From Chrysopilus asiliformis (lineage: Eukaryota > Arthropoda > Insecta > Diptera > Rhagionidae): DNA of 64,000 bases. Below, piece by piece: positions 43,701 to 53,865 of the stretch. The stretch covers positions 89,092,491-89,156,490 of the forward strand of contig OZ035961.1 in the NCBI GenBank assembly GCA_964034945.1, read 5' to 3'. Every line of letters begins with the position of its first letter. Position 1 is the stretch's first letter. The notes under the pieces are model-generated. The model was not told where the DNA came from, ran no database searches, and was given only the letters and a program-made list of their open reading frames with translations. Made by a program: the position numbers and the translations under genes.

Positions 43701-46576
43701 TGCTATCATCTAACCTTGTCGGGGTATCGCCCATTGATTCGTATGACGTTGAAAGTTGATGTTGTGATTGCATTGGATAAATCATACCATCACCCGAACT
43801 AGAAACACAATAAATTAAATTCAAAAATAAACTAAAAAAAAACTGAGAAAAATAAAATAAAAAAAAGCGCAATTTGCAAAGAAAATTCTTAATTACTGGA
43901 AATAAAAAATGTTGGGTTTGTAAATGGTTTCCTAAGAAAACTGTTAACGTCTAGTGGAATTAACTCTCAGCGTGCATTTTGTGTGACTGATAGAAGAACC
44001 ACTAAACTGACTACGACCAAGTTTTGTCGTTACTTTTAATGTATAAAATTCCCATTATTTTTTACCCCCTCTTCTGATATCCCTTGAATCGCTAATGAAA
44101 TTTTCACCACTGATCACTCTTTAACGTGATTTTCGCACACTAAAACCACCCCTCTTCCTGTAAAACCCTCGCCCGCTAACTTTTGGAATTCTAATGTAAT
44201 TTTAATTTTGTTTTCATTGCTGCAACAGTCATCCTCCAAATAAACTTGTCGCCCACTCTAGTGCTTTTTTGTCTAAAAGCACTCCCTTCCTCCCACCGTT
44301 CTTGTAAACCTCTGTTCTGCATTTTCTGGAATGGCTTCTCTGTTTTCAGTGCTACACAAGTCATGCTTCAAATAAATTTGTATCGAACTCTTTCCTCCTG
44401 TCAACCTCTTCGCTGTATTTGCTGCAATTTTGACGTAATTTCAATCGACTCTTACCGTAAGGCAGGTCCACCCACTAAAAACTACCCCTCCCTCTTTTGT
44501 GAACCCCTCTTCTGCTAACTTCTGCAATTCTGACAGAATTTCGATCGGTTTTCAAAATAGAGCACGTCATTCCCAAAAGAAAATTTTCGCCCACTAAACG
44601 TACAACTCGCCCTGTCAACCCCTTACCTAGCATTTGCTACAATTTTGACAGTTTCTGACGGTTATGCAAAAAAAAAAAACAAAGAAATAAAAACATTTGA
44701 AGCAAAACTCTGCTTTGAGTTAGATTTCACTAGACGGAAAAATCTCGCTTATTTTAATGGGAATTTCTTAAATTCATCACCAAAAAATGAAACTAAAAAC
44801 GACGATATTCCATCGTAAATATCCAAATAAACGACAGATAAACTTAAAAACTATTTAAACACTTAAAATTATAGTTAGTTTATTGACTAAATGACAGACA
44901 AATTGTATTTGATGCTAGATTAATAATTCTTGAAATGATGAAATCTTTTAATTTGCCAAATATATTTCATTATTATTCATTCTCAGATCTATTGTTCTTT
45001 ACGCAATTAGTAAAAAACAAAATTTGCATGCAATTTGAGTCAAAGTAATTCAGAAATGATATGAAGAGGATTAAAAAATATACTTTTTTAAAAACAGTTT
45101 TACAAACGAAAGGGTGGTTCAAATTTCTTCAATAAAAACGGATTCTAACTACACGGGAATCACTGAGAATTTCATTGAATTTTCTAAATTTTCTACATAA
45201 TTGAAATGGGAATGAATTACCCAACATGAACATTTGCTAGTTTTTTTTGTTACCTTGTGTAGATCGGCAGGAACCACAGCCGCCAGTCATCGCCGAAAAC
45301 TTGCTTAAAGTTTCGACACGAGCCCAAATTGTATCCGTTTTTGTCTGATCCGCCTACCCTAAATATTGGTGCTCTAAAGGCCTCTGCCAAAAAAAAAAAA
45401 GTGAAATTAACATTTTGTTTAAATTTACAGCGAAAATTGTTGTAATTTACCTAATGTTGTTCTGTTAAGCAAAACTAAGTAAATATGGTATCCAAATAAA
45501 CTGACTAAACTGATTGCAAACATCACAGCCACAAAAAATAGGAAAAGAATATGAAATCGTCCCATCCCGCCGGTTAATTCGCCCTTCAATTAAATGGAAA
45601 TGAATTTTTACTTAAAAAGTTGTTACGTTTTTCTAAGAAAAAGCATTGATGGCTACCTCCCAAAATTTAATAAAGTACTGCAACGATGTGAGCGCTACAT
45701 AAATACAGTAGACGAGCGCATACCCTAGGAATAGTACGAAATATTTGTAATTGGTGAAATTGACGCAATTATTCACCCATGGGCAGTGATGATCCATTTT
45801 TAGAACGCAAATCCCACAAACACTGCAATGATGGGCACGATCCGGTTTTATTATCTGGCATTTATCGCAGAATCGTACTGCACCGCTGATCGTTCTGGGG
45901 ATTAAGTGGAGAATGTTATTTTGTCTTTGCAACATGTTTTTGTTTGAGGACGATTACAAACCTGTTGCTGACTGGTAGATCTTTTGCCAGGATCTCAAGG
46001 ATAACCTTCTGTTGGATTTGGGACTCAGCATGTCCCAGTTTTTCGATATCGCTGTCTGCTATTCGCCACTGTAAAGAAATTCGGTCATAAAGCAATGAGA
46101 TTTCATTAATCTTCGTTGTAATAAAAACGCTGTGAGTCAGCGAGATTCGACAAGGAATTGTGAAGTCAAGGTGCCGCCCAGCTTATCAGCGAATTACCAC
46201 GGATTATGACAGTCACCTTTCCCCTTATCAACACCTGAAAAAAAAACAACAAATAGTCTCACCTTCGGTGGCACCTTCCCGACTGGACTGTAGATAGTTT
46301 GCCAGTAGGACCAAAGGAATATCGCGAACAGTAAATGATAGAAGATCAACAGGATTACCTCCTCCGCGGTGCTCTCCATTGTGTCTGAAACAAAAAGCAT
46401 CGCAATTAGACTTCCGTGGGTGTGGGGCGCTTTTGGGGCTTACAAACACAAAGTTGGACAACATAAGCGTAGTATGACCAGACAATTATCGAAACTATGA
46501 AGATTACTGGAACCCACTTCACCGCCCTCATGCAGCACGCGCACGGCGTGTTGTTATTAGATCCCATCGCGGGCAT
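34566..46576 (-). CDS. ZDHHC2/15-type palmitoyltransferase with alternative last exons
   Basis: Multi-pass DHHC S-acyltransferase of Golgi, endosome or plasma membrane. Shared exons on minus: 46576-46444, 46384-46263, 46068-45962, 45894-45657, 45583-45451 and 45383-45254; every junction keeps frame. Last exon is either 43798-43411 (416 aa) or 34704-34566 (333 aa), both entered in the same phase. Four membrane segments: about 21-41, 53-73, 169-190 and 210-231. The cysteine-rich domain has CDKC, HHC and DHHCPW, with catalytic Cys158. The TTxE motif is TTLE at 242-245. The N terminus ([12 protein letters not shown]) and [16 protein letters not shown] closely follow vertebrate ZDHHC2/ZDHHC15. A second ATG three codons on (46567-46565) could also start; the cysteine cluster CACC at 12-15 is a likely acylation site. 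ZDHHC2 and ZDHHC15 cannot be told apart here, so no symbol is given. Confidence 0.93.
34705..35460. other. Start of the long ZDHHC intron upstream of exon B
   Basis: AT-rich intronic sequence with no further exon I can support. Confidence 0.35.
35464..35593. mobile_element. Short palindromic MITE, copy 2 of the 29295 family
   Basis: ACCCCGTTTCTGAAAGTCAT and its mirror, with GTCGTTTTCGACAA / TTGTTGAAAACGAC arms. It matches 29295-29405 in termini and layout. Confidence 0.65.
36140..36244. mobile_element. 105-bp palindromic MITE (AACATCTTAAGTCGATTTTC family), copy 1
   Basis: AAAACATTTTAAGTCGATTT with TCAGG is mirrored 100 bp on; the centre carries GTTTGCATTTACAAATA and ATCACTTTGG. Same family as 42221-42343 and 53757-53865. 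A half copy (AAGTCGATTTTCAGGTGAAG) lies at 36291 on. Confidence 0.72.
36363..36444. mobile_element. Mini palindrome
   Basis: CCAAGTAGCACAAAAGATCG at the left is mirrored by CGACCTTTTGTTATACTTGG at the right. About 80 bp; too short to classify. Confidence 0.5.
37710..38170. mobile_element. PIF/Harbinger-type MITE, 461 bp
   Basis: The ends TGCCCTAAACACATGTGCAG and their mirror are flanked by TTA on both sides (37707-37709, 38171-38173). Several CTGCATGCAG palindromes lie inside. Non-coding. Confidence 0.8.
38212..38384. mobile_element. Palindromic MITE with about 50-bp arms
   Basis: GGAGTGATATTCCGTAACTT then CAAGCGTTTGTTTCGAG at the left; the mirror (CTCGAAACAAACGCTTG, AAGTTACGGAATACCACTCC) at the right; the centre has CTGTCTCTGTT / AACAGAGACAG. 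Target duplication not identified. Confidence 0.7.
38425..38900 (-). repeat. mini-me-like repeat family B, copy 1
   Basis: Read on minus, GGGAAAGTATTGTACTGATG then GATCAGTACAAAATCCATT, a short TCGGTTTGTCCGATGTACG stretch and ACTAGG/TTGACCTAG core. It shares blocks with 55255-55500 and 60655-61010. Its distal part (ATATCAGTTGTGATCAGCAC) also recurs at 6279-6350. Confidence 0.6.
39013..39195. mobile_element. MITE, copy 2 of the 29887 family
   Basis: AGCTGTGGCATACC and TATGCCATAGCT ends with CTACAAAAGGTTCTTATTT internally, as in 29887-30104. Confidence 0.6.
39477..40114. mobile_element. PIF/Harbinger-type element, 638 bp
   Basis: The ends AGGCCCAACTACGATAGACA and their mirror (one mismatch) are flanked by TTA (39474-39476, 40115-40117). 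The inverted ends extend to about 35 bp. A 165-codon open frame inside lacks any transposase motif and is probably fortuitous. Confidence 0.82.
40720..40953. mobile_element. hAT-like MITE
   Basis: TAGGGTGACCAGATTTGT and ACATCTGGTCACTCTA are hAT-style ends; the flanks CGTTAATG and ATTAATTT do not form an exact 8-bp duplication. Confidence 0.55.
41270..41680. mobile_element. Non-autonomous hAT, 411 bp
   Basis: The ends TAGGGATGTCAAAAA and TTTTTGACATTCCTA have a perfect 8-bp duplication GTTCTAAC (41262-41269 and 41681-41688). The interior is filled with repeated AACCGGTT-type motifs. Confidence 0.83.
42221..42343. mobile_element. Palindromic MITE, copy 2 of the 36140 family
   Basis: GACGAAAAGCCTAAACATCT and its mirror (AGATGTTTTGGCGTTTCGTC) with TTAAGTCGATTTTCAGG arms. 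This copy shows the longest terminal repeat of the family. Confidence 0.75.
43411..43798 (-). CDS. Alternative last exon A of the ZDHHC gene (long isoform)
   Basis: 388 nt encoding, after the split Ser288, [18 protein letters not shown] and then a long Asn/Ser/Asp-rich, probably disordered cytosolic tail ending HEQITFR then TAG. The acceptor is TTTCTAG. It begins with a diverged copy of exon B's start (GDG-x-x-YP), pointing to exon duplication. No splice donor is needed; it terminates the transcript. Confidence 0.87.
44040..44660 (+). repeat. Degenerate tandem repeat, about 110-130 bp unit, ~5 copies
   Basis: Each unit runs: CCCCTCTTCTGCTAACTT-like, TGCAATTCTGAC, AATTTCGATCG-like, CAGTCAT/CACGTCATTCC, AAATAAACTTGTCGCCCACT. 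Units start near 44062, 44150, 44287, 44396, 44486 and 44611 and differ by many substitutions. It lies in the intron between shared exon 6 and alternative exon A of the ZDHHC gene. Confidence 0.6.
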
Positions 46577-47183
46577 CTCATTAGAATGGGATTTTGGCTG
46601 GAAATGCTCAAGATTTGCTAGAAAATCGCGTTTATTCTTCGATTATTTTCACAAGTGCACTTGCACCAAATCCGAGAAAAAAACTCAATTTTTAGAGTGG
46701 CATTGTGCAGTGGGAATACAGTTTAGTTTTGATTAATTTGAGTATGACAGTTTGTGGAACTTTTTGGCAGCTAGAATTACGTTCAAAGGGTTGCAAAAGG
46801 TCTTCAAGGGGTTGGAAAAACTAGAAATTTTTAAATATTTATATTTTTGCAATTTTGGTTAGCTTTGATACAACTATAACTCATAATTAAAGGTCGTATC
46901 TTATTTTCGCTGAAAAACAGGATAATCCTGCGAAAATTCGGCCTTTTACAGGATTTTGTTTTCCGAAAAACAGGATAAAAGCAGGATTATAAATGGAGTT
47001 TAGCCGTGCCAGTAGAGGTCTCAACGACCAAACGCCCATAATACCCAATATATAAAAAAACATAAGTAGGGAACAATAAAAAGGAAATAGGTAGGAGTAG
47101 GGGCCACCAGATAGCTGGAGGAAGACCAATAAACTGACGATTTTTAGGAAATAGAATTATGACAAAAATTAGAAAATCTTATA
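46577..47183. other. Upstream region of the ZDHHC gene
   Basis: Contains the 5' leader and promoter of the minus-strand ZDHHC gene by position, but no specific element was identified. Around 46890-46995 a short motif AAAACAGGATAA is repeated. Confidence 0.3.
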
Positions 47184-48182
47184 GAGCCTGTTCACATTGG
47201 TTGAAATAGTCCGCCTAATTCTGACAGAAACTGGCAACATTAGGGCAAGGTGAGGAAGTGGGACTGAGCCCCACTAAGAAGTTAACTTGGGGGTACCTCA
47301 AGGATCTGTGTTAGGGGTGTTATTATTTCTAATTTACATCAATGATATAAGTTCCTCGCTAATTGCATGGTTATGAATACACGGACAGTAGTAGACTTGA
47401 GAATCAACGGAGAAAAAGTAGAAGTGGTAAAAGAGATTAAATACCTTGGCATTGTTATAGACAATAAATTTAAATTCGATGAGCATGTTGATAACATTTG
47501 TAAGAAAATTTCTAAAAAACTCGGGTTTTTGCGAAGAATAAGGAACAGTATATCAAAATCAACGACTGTTTTATTGTACAATTCTTTAATACTCCCACAT
47601 TTCGATTATTGTGCGACAGTAATTTTCGGATGTTCGGCAGAATCAAAGTCGAGACTACAACTCTTACAAAATAAGGCTATGCGTATAATTTTAAAATGCA
47701 ATATATATACACCAATTATTTATATGTTAAGTGAATTAAAATGGATGAATGTGAACCAAAGAATAATATCCAAAGTGCTAATATTTATTTTTAAGTTAAA
47801 ATATAACTTACTGCCCACGTATTTGACCGACAATCTTCAATATATCTGTGATATGCAACCATACAATTTAAGGGGTGGAGGAGATTTTAGAATACAAAGG
47901 TGCAACAAAACATCAACCCAGAATATGATCCTGCATAATGGCCTTCAAATTTTTAATGAATTGACTAATTATATTAAAGCTGAATCGAATTTTTGTTCTT
48001 TTAAAAAACAAATAGGAAAATTTATTAAAGAAAAATTCTAAATATGTACAAAATAAGAAAATGAAAATAATTAATAGATATTTAATTGATTAATTTGTAA
48101 AATCATTATAAATCTAAAAGTTTCTTTAACTAATAAACAAACAAACAAAAAAACCTTGCCCGTTTCTGTCAGAATTAGGCGG
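47184..48182. mobile_element. PIF/Harbinger-type MITE (GAGCCTGTTCACA family) split by a LINE
   Basis: The left part, GAGCCTGTTCACATTGGTTG with AAATAGTCCGCC (47184 on), matches the complete element at 52935-53328. The right part (TTTCTGTCAGAATTAGGCGG, about 48160-48182) is the mirrored arm, truncated. A LINE fragment of about 0.9 kb lies between. Confidence 0.7.
47279..48153 (+). pseudogene. Non-LTR retrotransposon (jockey/CR1-type) C-terminal fragment
   Basis: First a short frame with LGVPQGSVLG and YINDI (47285-47370), then, in another frame, 224 codons (47367-48041) with IKYLGIVID, GFLRRIRN, LPHFDYC and LLQNKAMRIIL. These are the palm, thumb and post-RT region of LINE reverse transcriptases. 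The YADD catalytic block between the two parts is deleted. The 3' end has ACTAATAAACAAACAAACAA before the MITE sequence resumes, a likely LINE tail. Inactive. Confidence 0.88.
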
Positions 48183-48699
48183 TCATAGGTCATAGTGTCA
48201 GCTTTTCGAATCAGCTATGAATTTAATTATGGCATATTGTTATATGTGGCACTCTAAATATGAATAAGATTCATCGGTATAGGCCTTGAATAATATTCTG
48301 TCGGGGAGCTGCATAAGCGTTTCAATCTCGAAATTAACGTTGAATTTTTCTGGATAGATTTGTCTCTTTCTTTCCACGGAATTGTTGACATTTGAGTGTT
48401 CCATTTGAGATAGTAGATGCCGGAATCTAGTTGTATACATCTGTGCTCCTCACACACGCGAACGAAAATATAGCTGTCCTGTTCGCACGTGCATTTTACT
48501 ATCACTACCCACACTATCATCTAATTCCGATGTGAATTTTGGATTTTTCGATTATAGTTTCACATAAACACGACAGAATCAGCGGAGTGACGGTCACGGG
48601 AATTTTTTAATCGATGAAAACTCCATACTCGATTATTAAAAACCCAAAAAATAAAAATTAAACGCGAGAGCAGGCGAAAAAACGTGCTCCATTCATCAA

Positions 48700-49271
48700 T
48701 CGCAGGAAAAAAATTCCCAGCCAAATTTGACCCGAAAAAACAGCGGCAACTGGAATCGAAGTCTAAAAGTGGTCACTAGCTCCAGAAATAGAGAAAATTC
48801 GTACGTCCTTCCCCTTACGGTGTAATCGTGACAGTTGGAAGTGATATCCAGGATTTTCCGAGTCCTGTTTGGAAAGTGCGTGAGTGCGGAAAATTCAGTG
48901 TAAAAATAGTCTAGCGGCGACTTCCCGTGCTGTTTCTGAAGTCCAGTTTTGAGTGATTTTCAGGGATAATTTGCCAGAAAACAAATCGAAAAATCGTGAA
49001 AAAATCACACAGCAGTCCTTCAGGAAGAAACGTAGAAAATCTAGGAGTAGTGAGAGAAAAATCCCATCGATCCCGAGGGAAAACGGTTTGTGCCAAGTGA
49101 TTAGTGGTGAATTCTTATGAAAAAATCGCTTTGAAAGAATAGAAATTCATTGGAAAAGTGATTAAATTGGTGGAAATTGGAAAAAGTGCATTTTTTAGAT
49201 TTGTTGTTCTGCATTTGAAGCTGAAATCACAGGAAAATCATTGAAAAATCCTAAGTTTTTCTCTAAAATCA
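48700..49271 (+). other. Probable non-coding first exon of a gene extending beyond the window
   Basis: The stretch lacks repeats and reads like an insect 5' leader, with many GTGAAAAA and AAGTGATT words. It ends at AAAATCAG followed by GTGAGTTTTCG (49272), a consensus donor. Many short upstream ATGs and no long frame. No downstream coding exon was found before base 64000, so the gene would have a very long first intron. Moderate guess. Confidence 0.35.
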
Positions 49272-51125
49272 GGTGAGTTTTCGCCGTTTTTCTTTTTCGA
49301 ATTGCATAGATTCGGCCCATTAATTATGGCCGGAGGTCAAAAACACCTGAAGAATTCCCCACTGACAGCGAAACGGGCTTCACAGTGCTCCACAGAAAAA
49401 AAGGACTTCCTTCCAATCGAATTCGATTCCCATCTAATAGGCCTCCATTCCAATGGGAAATTTCGTATCCCGTTTCACATACGCGTTTGTAGTATAATCG
49501 AGTCCCGAAAGTCAATCGGGAATCACGAGTGAAAATCCCTTCGTTCCACACAGGCACAGACGCAAGCTTGCAAAAGTAGGTGAATGTGGAACGAAAAACA
49601 CACAAAAGTCCTTAGAAAGTCATGTCCTTCCATCGTTTTCTCTCGTTCGCTCTTTCTGTAGCTTTCCTTGGAGTATCCTGAATTTTTCCAATTGGATTTT
49701 TCCTTTTTCCATGCGCCGTCGTGGATATATTCGCTGCCTACTATCACTATTACTGCCGCCTCCTGCACAGGTGTGCAAAATGACAACGTCCTCGGCAGCC
49801 AGGTGTCTTCTTCTTCACCACCTGAACCCCCTTCCATGTGATAATCACCTGTCTGCCATTTTTTTCCGATTCCATGTCGTCCTTTCTGAATTTTCATTCG
49901 GTCTAGCGTGCAACGATGACGAATTTCCCGTACTTCCAATGGTGCCTAATCAAGTGAATAGGATGGGTGCGGTGATGGTGTCGAAAATCAGCCACAAGCC
50001 AGTCTCAGCGGCACATTTTTACTTGACTTTTCCACCTGGCTGTGTCAGGTATATATCAGGTGTAATATACGCATCGCATGACAATATAATGATGCCAAAT
50101 TGCTAAATGGCACGACAGGTGAAAAAAAAGCCAGCGAGAGAGAAAGAGAGTTGATCACGTTGAAGTTTACTCTCTTGAAAAATTGCTAAAATTACATCGT
50201 CCTGCCATATTTTTTTCGGGGTTTCCTTCATTATTTTTTATTATCCATTTTTTTATCCTTGACAACTGTTATACCTGCTTCAAAGCTTTAACGTCTAACT
50301 TTTAGTTTGTGCCCCCTGCCTTACCCTCAAACTCCCTGTCACTCTCCCATCACAAGTTCTCGCAATTTTCTTCAAATTCGTCCTCGTACCAGTGTTGCTG
50401 TTTGCAGTTGGGAATATCTCCTTATATTTATTCAAGTTCACCCACCGACGGACGCACCTTCGATTTCTCGTTCAAATGGGGGTCACAACAGTGCGGTGCG
50501 TTCGTCCTTGAAGTTTTTTTTTCGGTTCGTATTCACCTTCTGGCAATGCGCCGCCAGATCCCTACAGTATTGTGGGACAACGGATGAAGGGGGACGGATG
50601 AAAACAAAACGTTAAATCGAAGAAAGGTTAAAGGACGAATGTTAACTATGAATTGAAAATCGAAACGACACAAAAGGATGTGAAAATTGTGGAAAACATA
50701 TTCGGGAAACCAGGAGAAAAGTTTTTCTTTTTCGTAGAAATTATGATGTTATTGTTGTTTGAGGAGTAAGGGGTCGGAGGTAGGATGTGGATAAAGATTT
50801 TGGGGTAGGGTGAGAATGAAGGTGACAACAAGATGTGATTTCAAACAGTATCAAATTGTGTCACAGCGAATTTGGGATATAAAATAACTGAATTGATCAT
50901 CAAATGATTTTTTTATAAATTGAAAACAAATTTTTTTATGGTATTTGAATCTAAAAAATACACTTTTTCATGCATTTCAGGCCCCCGCCTCTCCCCTTGA
51001 CACACTTTTCTTCAATTTTTTTCGTGGCGAGGAGTCTCGAAAGCCTAAAATTTGCGTAATCGTATGGGTGGACAGCTCCTAATATCAGGAGGACAGACTA
51101 GGGTTACCGCGGTTGTGGATTTCTC
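49272..51125. other. Unique-looking DNA, candidate first intron
   Basis: Less repetitive and somewhat GC-richer than its surroundings, with a GAGAGAGAAAGAGAG tract near 50135. Several open frames of 60-140 codons exist on both strands but none has recognisable domains. May contain enhancers; nothing specific is supported. Confidence 0.3.
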
Positions 51126-51690
51126 AAAGATGCGAATCGGTTTTTTGAACCGAACCAAAAGTCACTGAACCATTGAAATTTGGGTGAACCAAAACCAGAC
51201 CATAAAACGAACCACTCTGAAAAAATACGACCGTACCGAATCAAAAACAAACCATTTTTCAAGAAGATGATCAAACCGGACCAAAACCAAACCAGATTTA
51301 GAAAAAGATGGCCGAACCAAAAACAAACCAGTTTTTAAAACAAATGCTGTAACCAAACCAAAAACCGGAAAATTGTTTACTGGTCAAGTCTCGCAAATTT
51401 TCGTTATGTTAATCTGTCATTTGTAAGAACATGTTGCCGTTGTAAGAAGAAAAATCTTTAAACCATTTAAAATTCAGTGAACCAGAACCCAAATTAATGG
51501 TATTTGAAAACCAAAGCCAGAACTAAATTTTTGGAATTTTAGAAAGCATTACCAAAACCAGGACCACTTTTGAGATTTAAGAAACCAGGACCCAAATTTT
51601 GAGATTTTAGGAACCAAAACCAGAAATCCAATTCACTCTTGAACCAAAACCGAACCACATTCAAAAAACTTTTGGTTAACATCTCTGGTT
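51126..51690. repeat. Low-complexity AACCAAAACC-rich element
   Basis: The stretch is built from GAACCAAAACCAGA-like words. Its ends AGATGCGAATCGGTTTTTTG and AAAAACTTTTGGTTAACATC are loosely inverted and recall the hAT at 41270-41680, whose interior is similarly built from AACCGG words. Classification uncertain. Confidence 0.4.
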
Positions 51691-51772
51691 TTTCTTTGAG
51701 GTCTAGAGATCCGGAAGTATCTAAAATAAGATCTGTTTTTCACTACGCTTATATGTACCGTAATCTTCGAAT

Positions 51773-52027
51773 ATATGAGGCGTTAAAAGCTAGAGTGGAC
51801 CAACCCACATGTCGAAATCGTGAATTTTTTTGTGTTTGAATCACTATTGCGAGTGAGTTTTTAGATAAAAATGTTTGGATGCACAAAAGAACATTTCAAC
51901 ATTGAGTAATAAAGTTCACAGAATTTTTTTTTTCCAAAAATTTACAGTCAATAATAGTACAAAAGTGGAAAAGCTTCAAAAACTCGATAATGTGGCTTGG
52001 TCCACTCTAGATTTTAACGCCTCATAT
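51773..52027. mobile_element. MITE with 33-bp inverted ends
   Basis: ATATGAGGCGTTAAAAGCTA then GAGTGGACCAA is mirrored (TTGGTCCACTCTAG then TTTTAACGCCTCATAT) with one mismatch. 255 bp, non-coding; no clear target duplication. Confidence 0.68.
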
Positions 52028-52934
52028 TACAGACTTCTTAACGTCAGAAATGGATTTAGCGACCCCAAAAATCCCCAGATAAGATTTTTTCCAGAAGGAA
52101 ACGGATAATCACGTTATCCTGGGAGAATCACCGAAATAGTGAAAATATTGTATAGTTCTTTTCCGTATTTCAACGGTAAAATCTGGAAAACGGGTTTCGA
52201 CATCAGATTTTCGAATTTTTGGCGAGATGTGTAGATTTAGTGCAACATTTTAGAACATCAGATTTATTTTTCTTGGAAATATCAAGTATTCCAAGTTATT
52301 TATATTCGAAAAAGGTATTCTTCCCCCTCGGATTGACAATTTTTACCAAAACAACACTGTTTTACTATGTTTGCGATTAGTAAAATGAAATTTGCAAAAA
52401 GTGAATGACAAAAAAAAGGATTTCCCAACATTCATCTTATTTTTCGCCCTCCCATTTCTTTGATTCTTTTTCACACTTTTGCTACATTTCGCTTTCAGTC
52501 GGATTATTTTCGCAAAAGAAAAGAGATTTGAGACAAAAATATTTAAATTGGAATAGACACGTTCAGGGGATAAGTGATCAGTTTCAATCATCGATGCCGA
52601 ATGTGAGACGTTTTTTTAGGCGGATTCCCTAATTGGAATTTCAATAATAATGCGATGTAAATGATATGAAATCTTGGCCATAATTTATACAGGATTTTTG
52701 TGAGTGAATTTTTAGGATACATTTGGAGTGAAATTTTAGCGATTTAGAGTGGAAAAAGTCCTTGAAATGCGGAAATTTTTGAGTGTATTATTATTTAACA
52801 AAAAGCATTTTATGATCCAGAGATGTAGACACATACGAGGTGTGTTCAAAAAATAATGAAAATTTTCGATTTTTGAAACGAATGTTATTTATCCGTCTAC
52901 ATCATTGGTATCCCCTTGAGAATTGTCCCCATTA

Positions 52935-53328
52935 GAGCCTGTTCACACTGGTTGAAATAGTCCGCCTAAATAGGACGGATGAAATATTGCTCGTGTTCAG
53001 ATTGAGACTATTTGAACCAGTAGCTGTGAGCAATCAGACTGGCGTGAAACATTTGGGAAACGGAACATTTCTAAAGTATTGCAAGTAATACGTGGCTGCC
53101 TTTTGCTCTGCGACGTGCTGCATCGAAGACGACCGAAACAATAATGACAATGGAACACATTCAGTGTGGCAGCCAACCAATCAGAGCACGACAGGCGGAA
53201 CTCTGAGAACGGAGATTTTAGTTTTGAGGATGATTTTCCTATCAACAGTCGCACTTCCGCACCTTGCCCTAATGTTGCCAGTTTCTGTCCTATTTAGGCG
53301 GACTATTTCAACCAATATGAACAGGCTC
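52935..53328. mobile_element. PIF/Harbinger-type MITE, 394 bp (complete copy)
   Basis: GAGCCTGTTCACACTGGTTG with AAATAGTCCGCCTAA and its mirror (one or two mismatches) are flanked by TTA on both sides (52932-52934 and 53329-53331). A second, LINE-interrupted copy is at 47184-48182. Confidence 0.82.
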
Positions 53329-53756
53329 TTAGATATTATAAACTTATGCCTGCGCATCTTCCAATCCCCGAAAAACTTCTGGAACTCGATCTTTGGGATA
53401 GCATTTAAGTCTCTCAGCGATGCGCATTTAATCCTTGCGAAACGACGGCCCTTTAAAATTTTCTCATAGATGAAACACTAAGATATCGCAAGTCCAACGA
53501 AAAAAGTGGCTAGTTTTTGATTCATTAAACTTTCAAGTTCTCCAAAAGCTTTCAGCAGTAACCAAGAAAGCTTTAAAGAATGTTTCTTTCAGTGCAAGGA
53601 AGAGTTTTCTGCATCGAATCATTACTGGGGATGAGAAATGGCTGTATTACGACAATTCCAAGCGTTTTAATGCTTCTCCCTTGCCCCTCCCTCCCCCTCT
53701 GCTCCACTCCCACCCCTGCCGATGCTTATGTCCCGAGAGTATATTTGTGGCAAAAA

Positions 53757-53865
53757 GGGAAAACATCTTAAGCCGATTTTTAGGGGAAGCGAAAATGATC
53801 TGTATTTGCATTTCCAGACAGATCACTTTGGGTCCTCCTGAAAATCGAATTAAGATGTTTTGTCT
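53757..53865. mobile_element. Palindromic MITE, copy 3 of the 36140 family
   Basis: GAAAACATCTTAAGCCGATT and its mirror with GCATTTCCAGACAGATCACT in the centre; the inverted similarity continues a little outward (GGCAAAAA / TTTTTGGCC). Confidence 0.72.

Noticed and set aside
49711..50106. 131-codon frame as a gene of the candidate intron region
   Set aside because: No domain or recognisable composition, no supportable splice context; comparable frames exist on the opposite strand.
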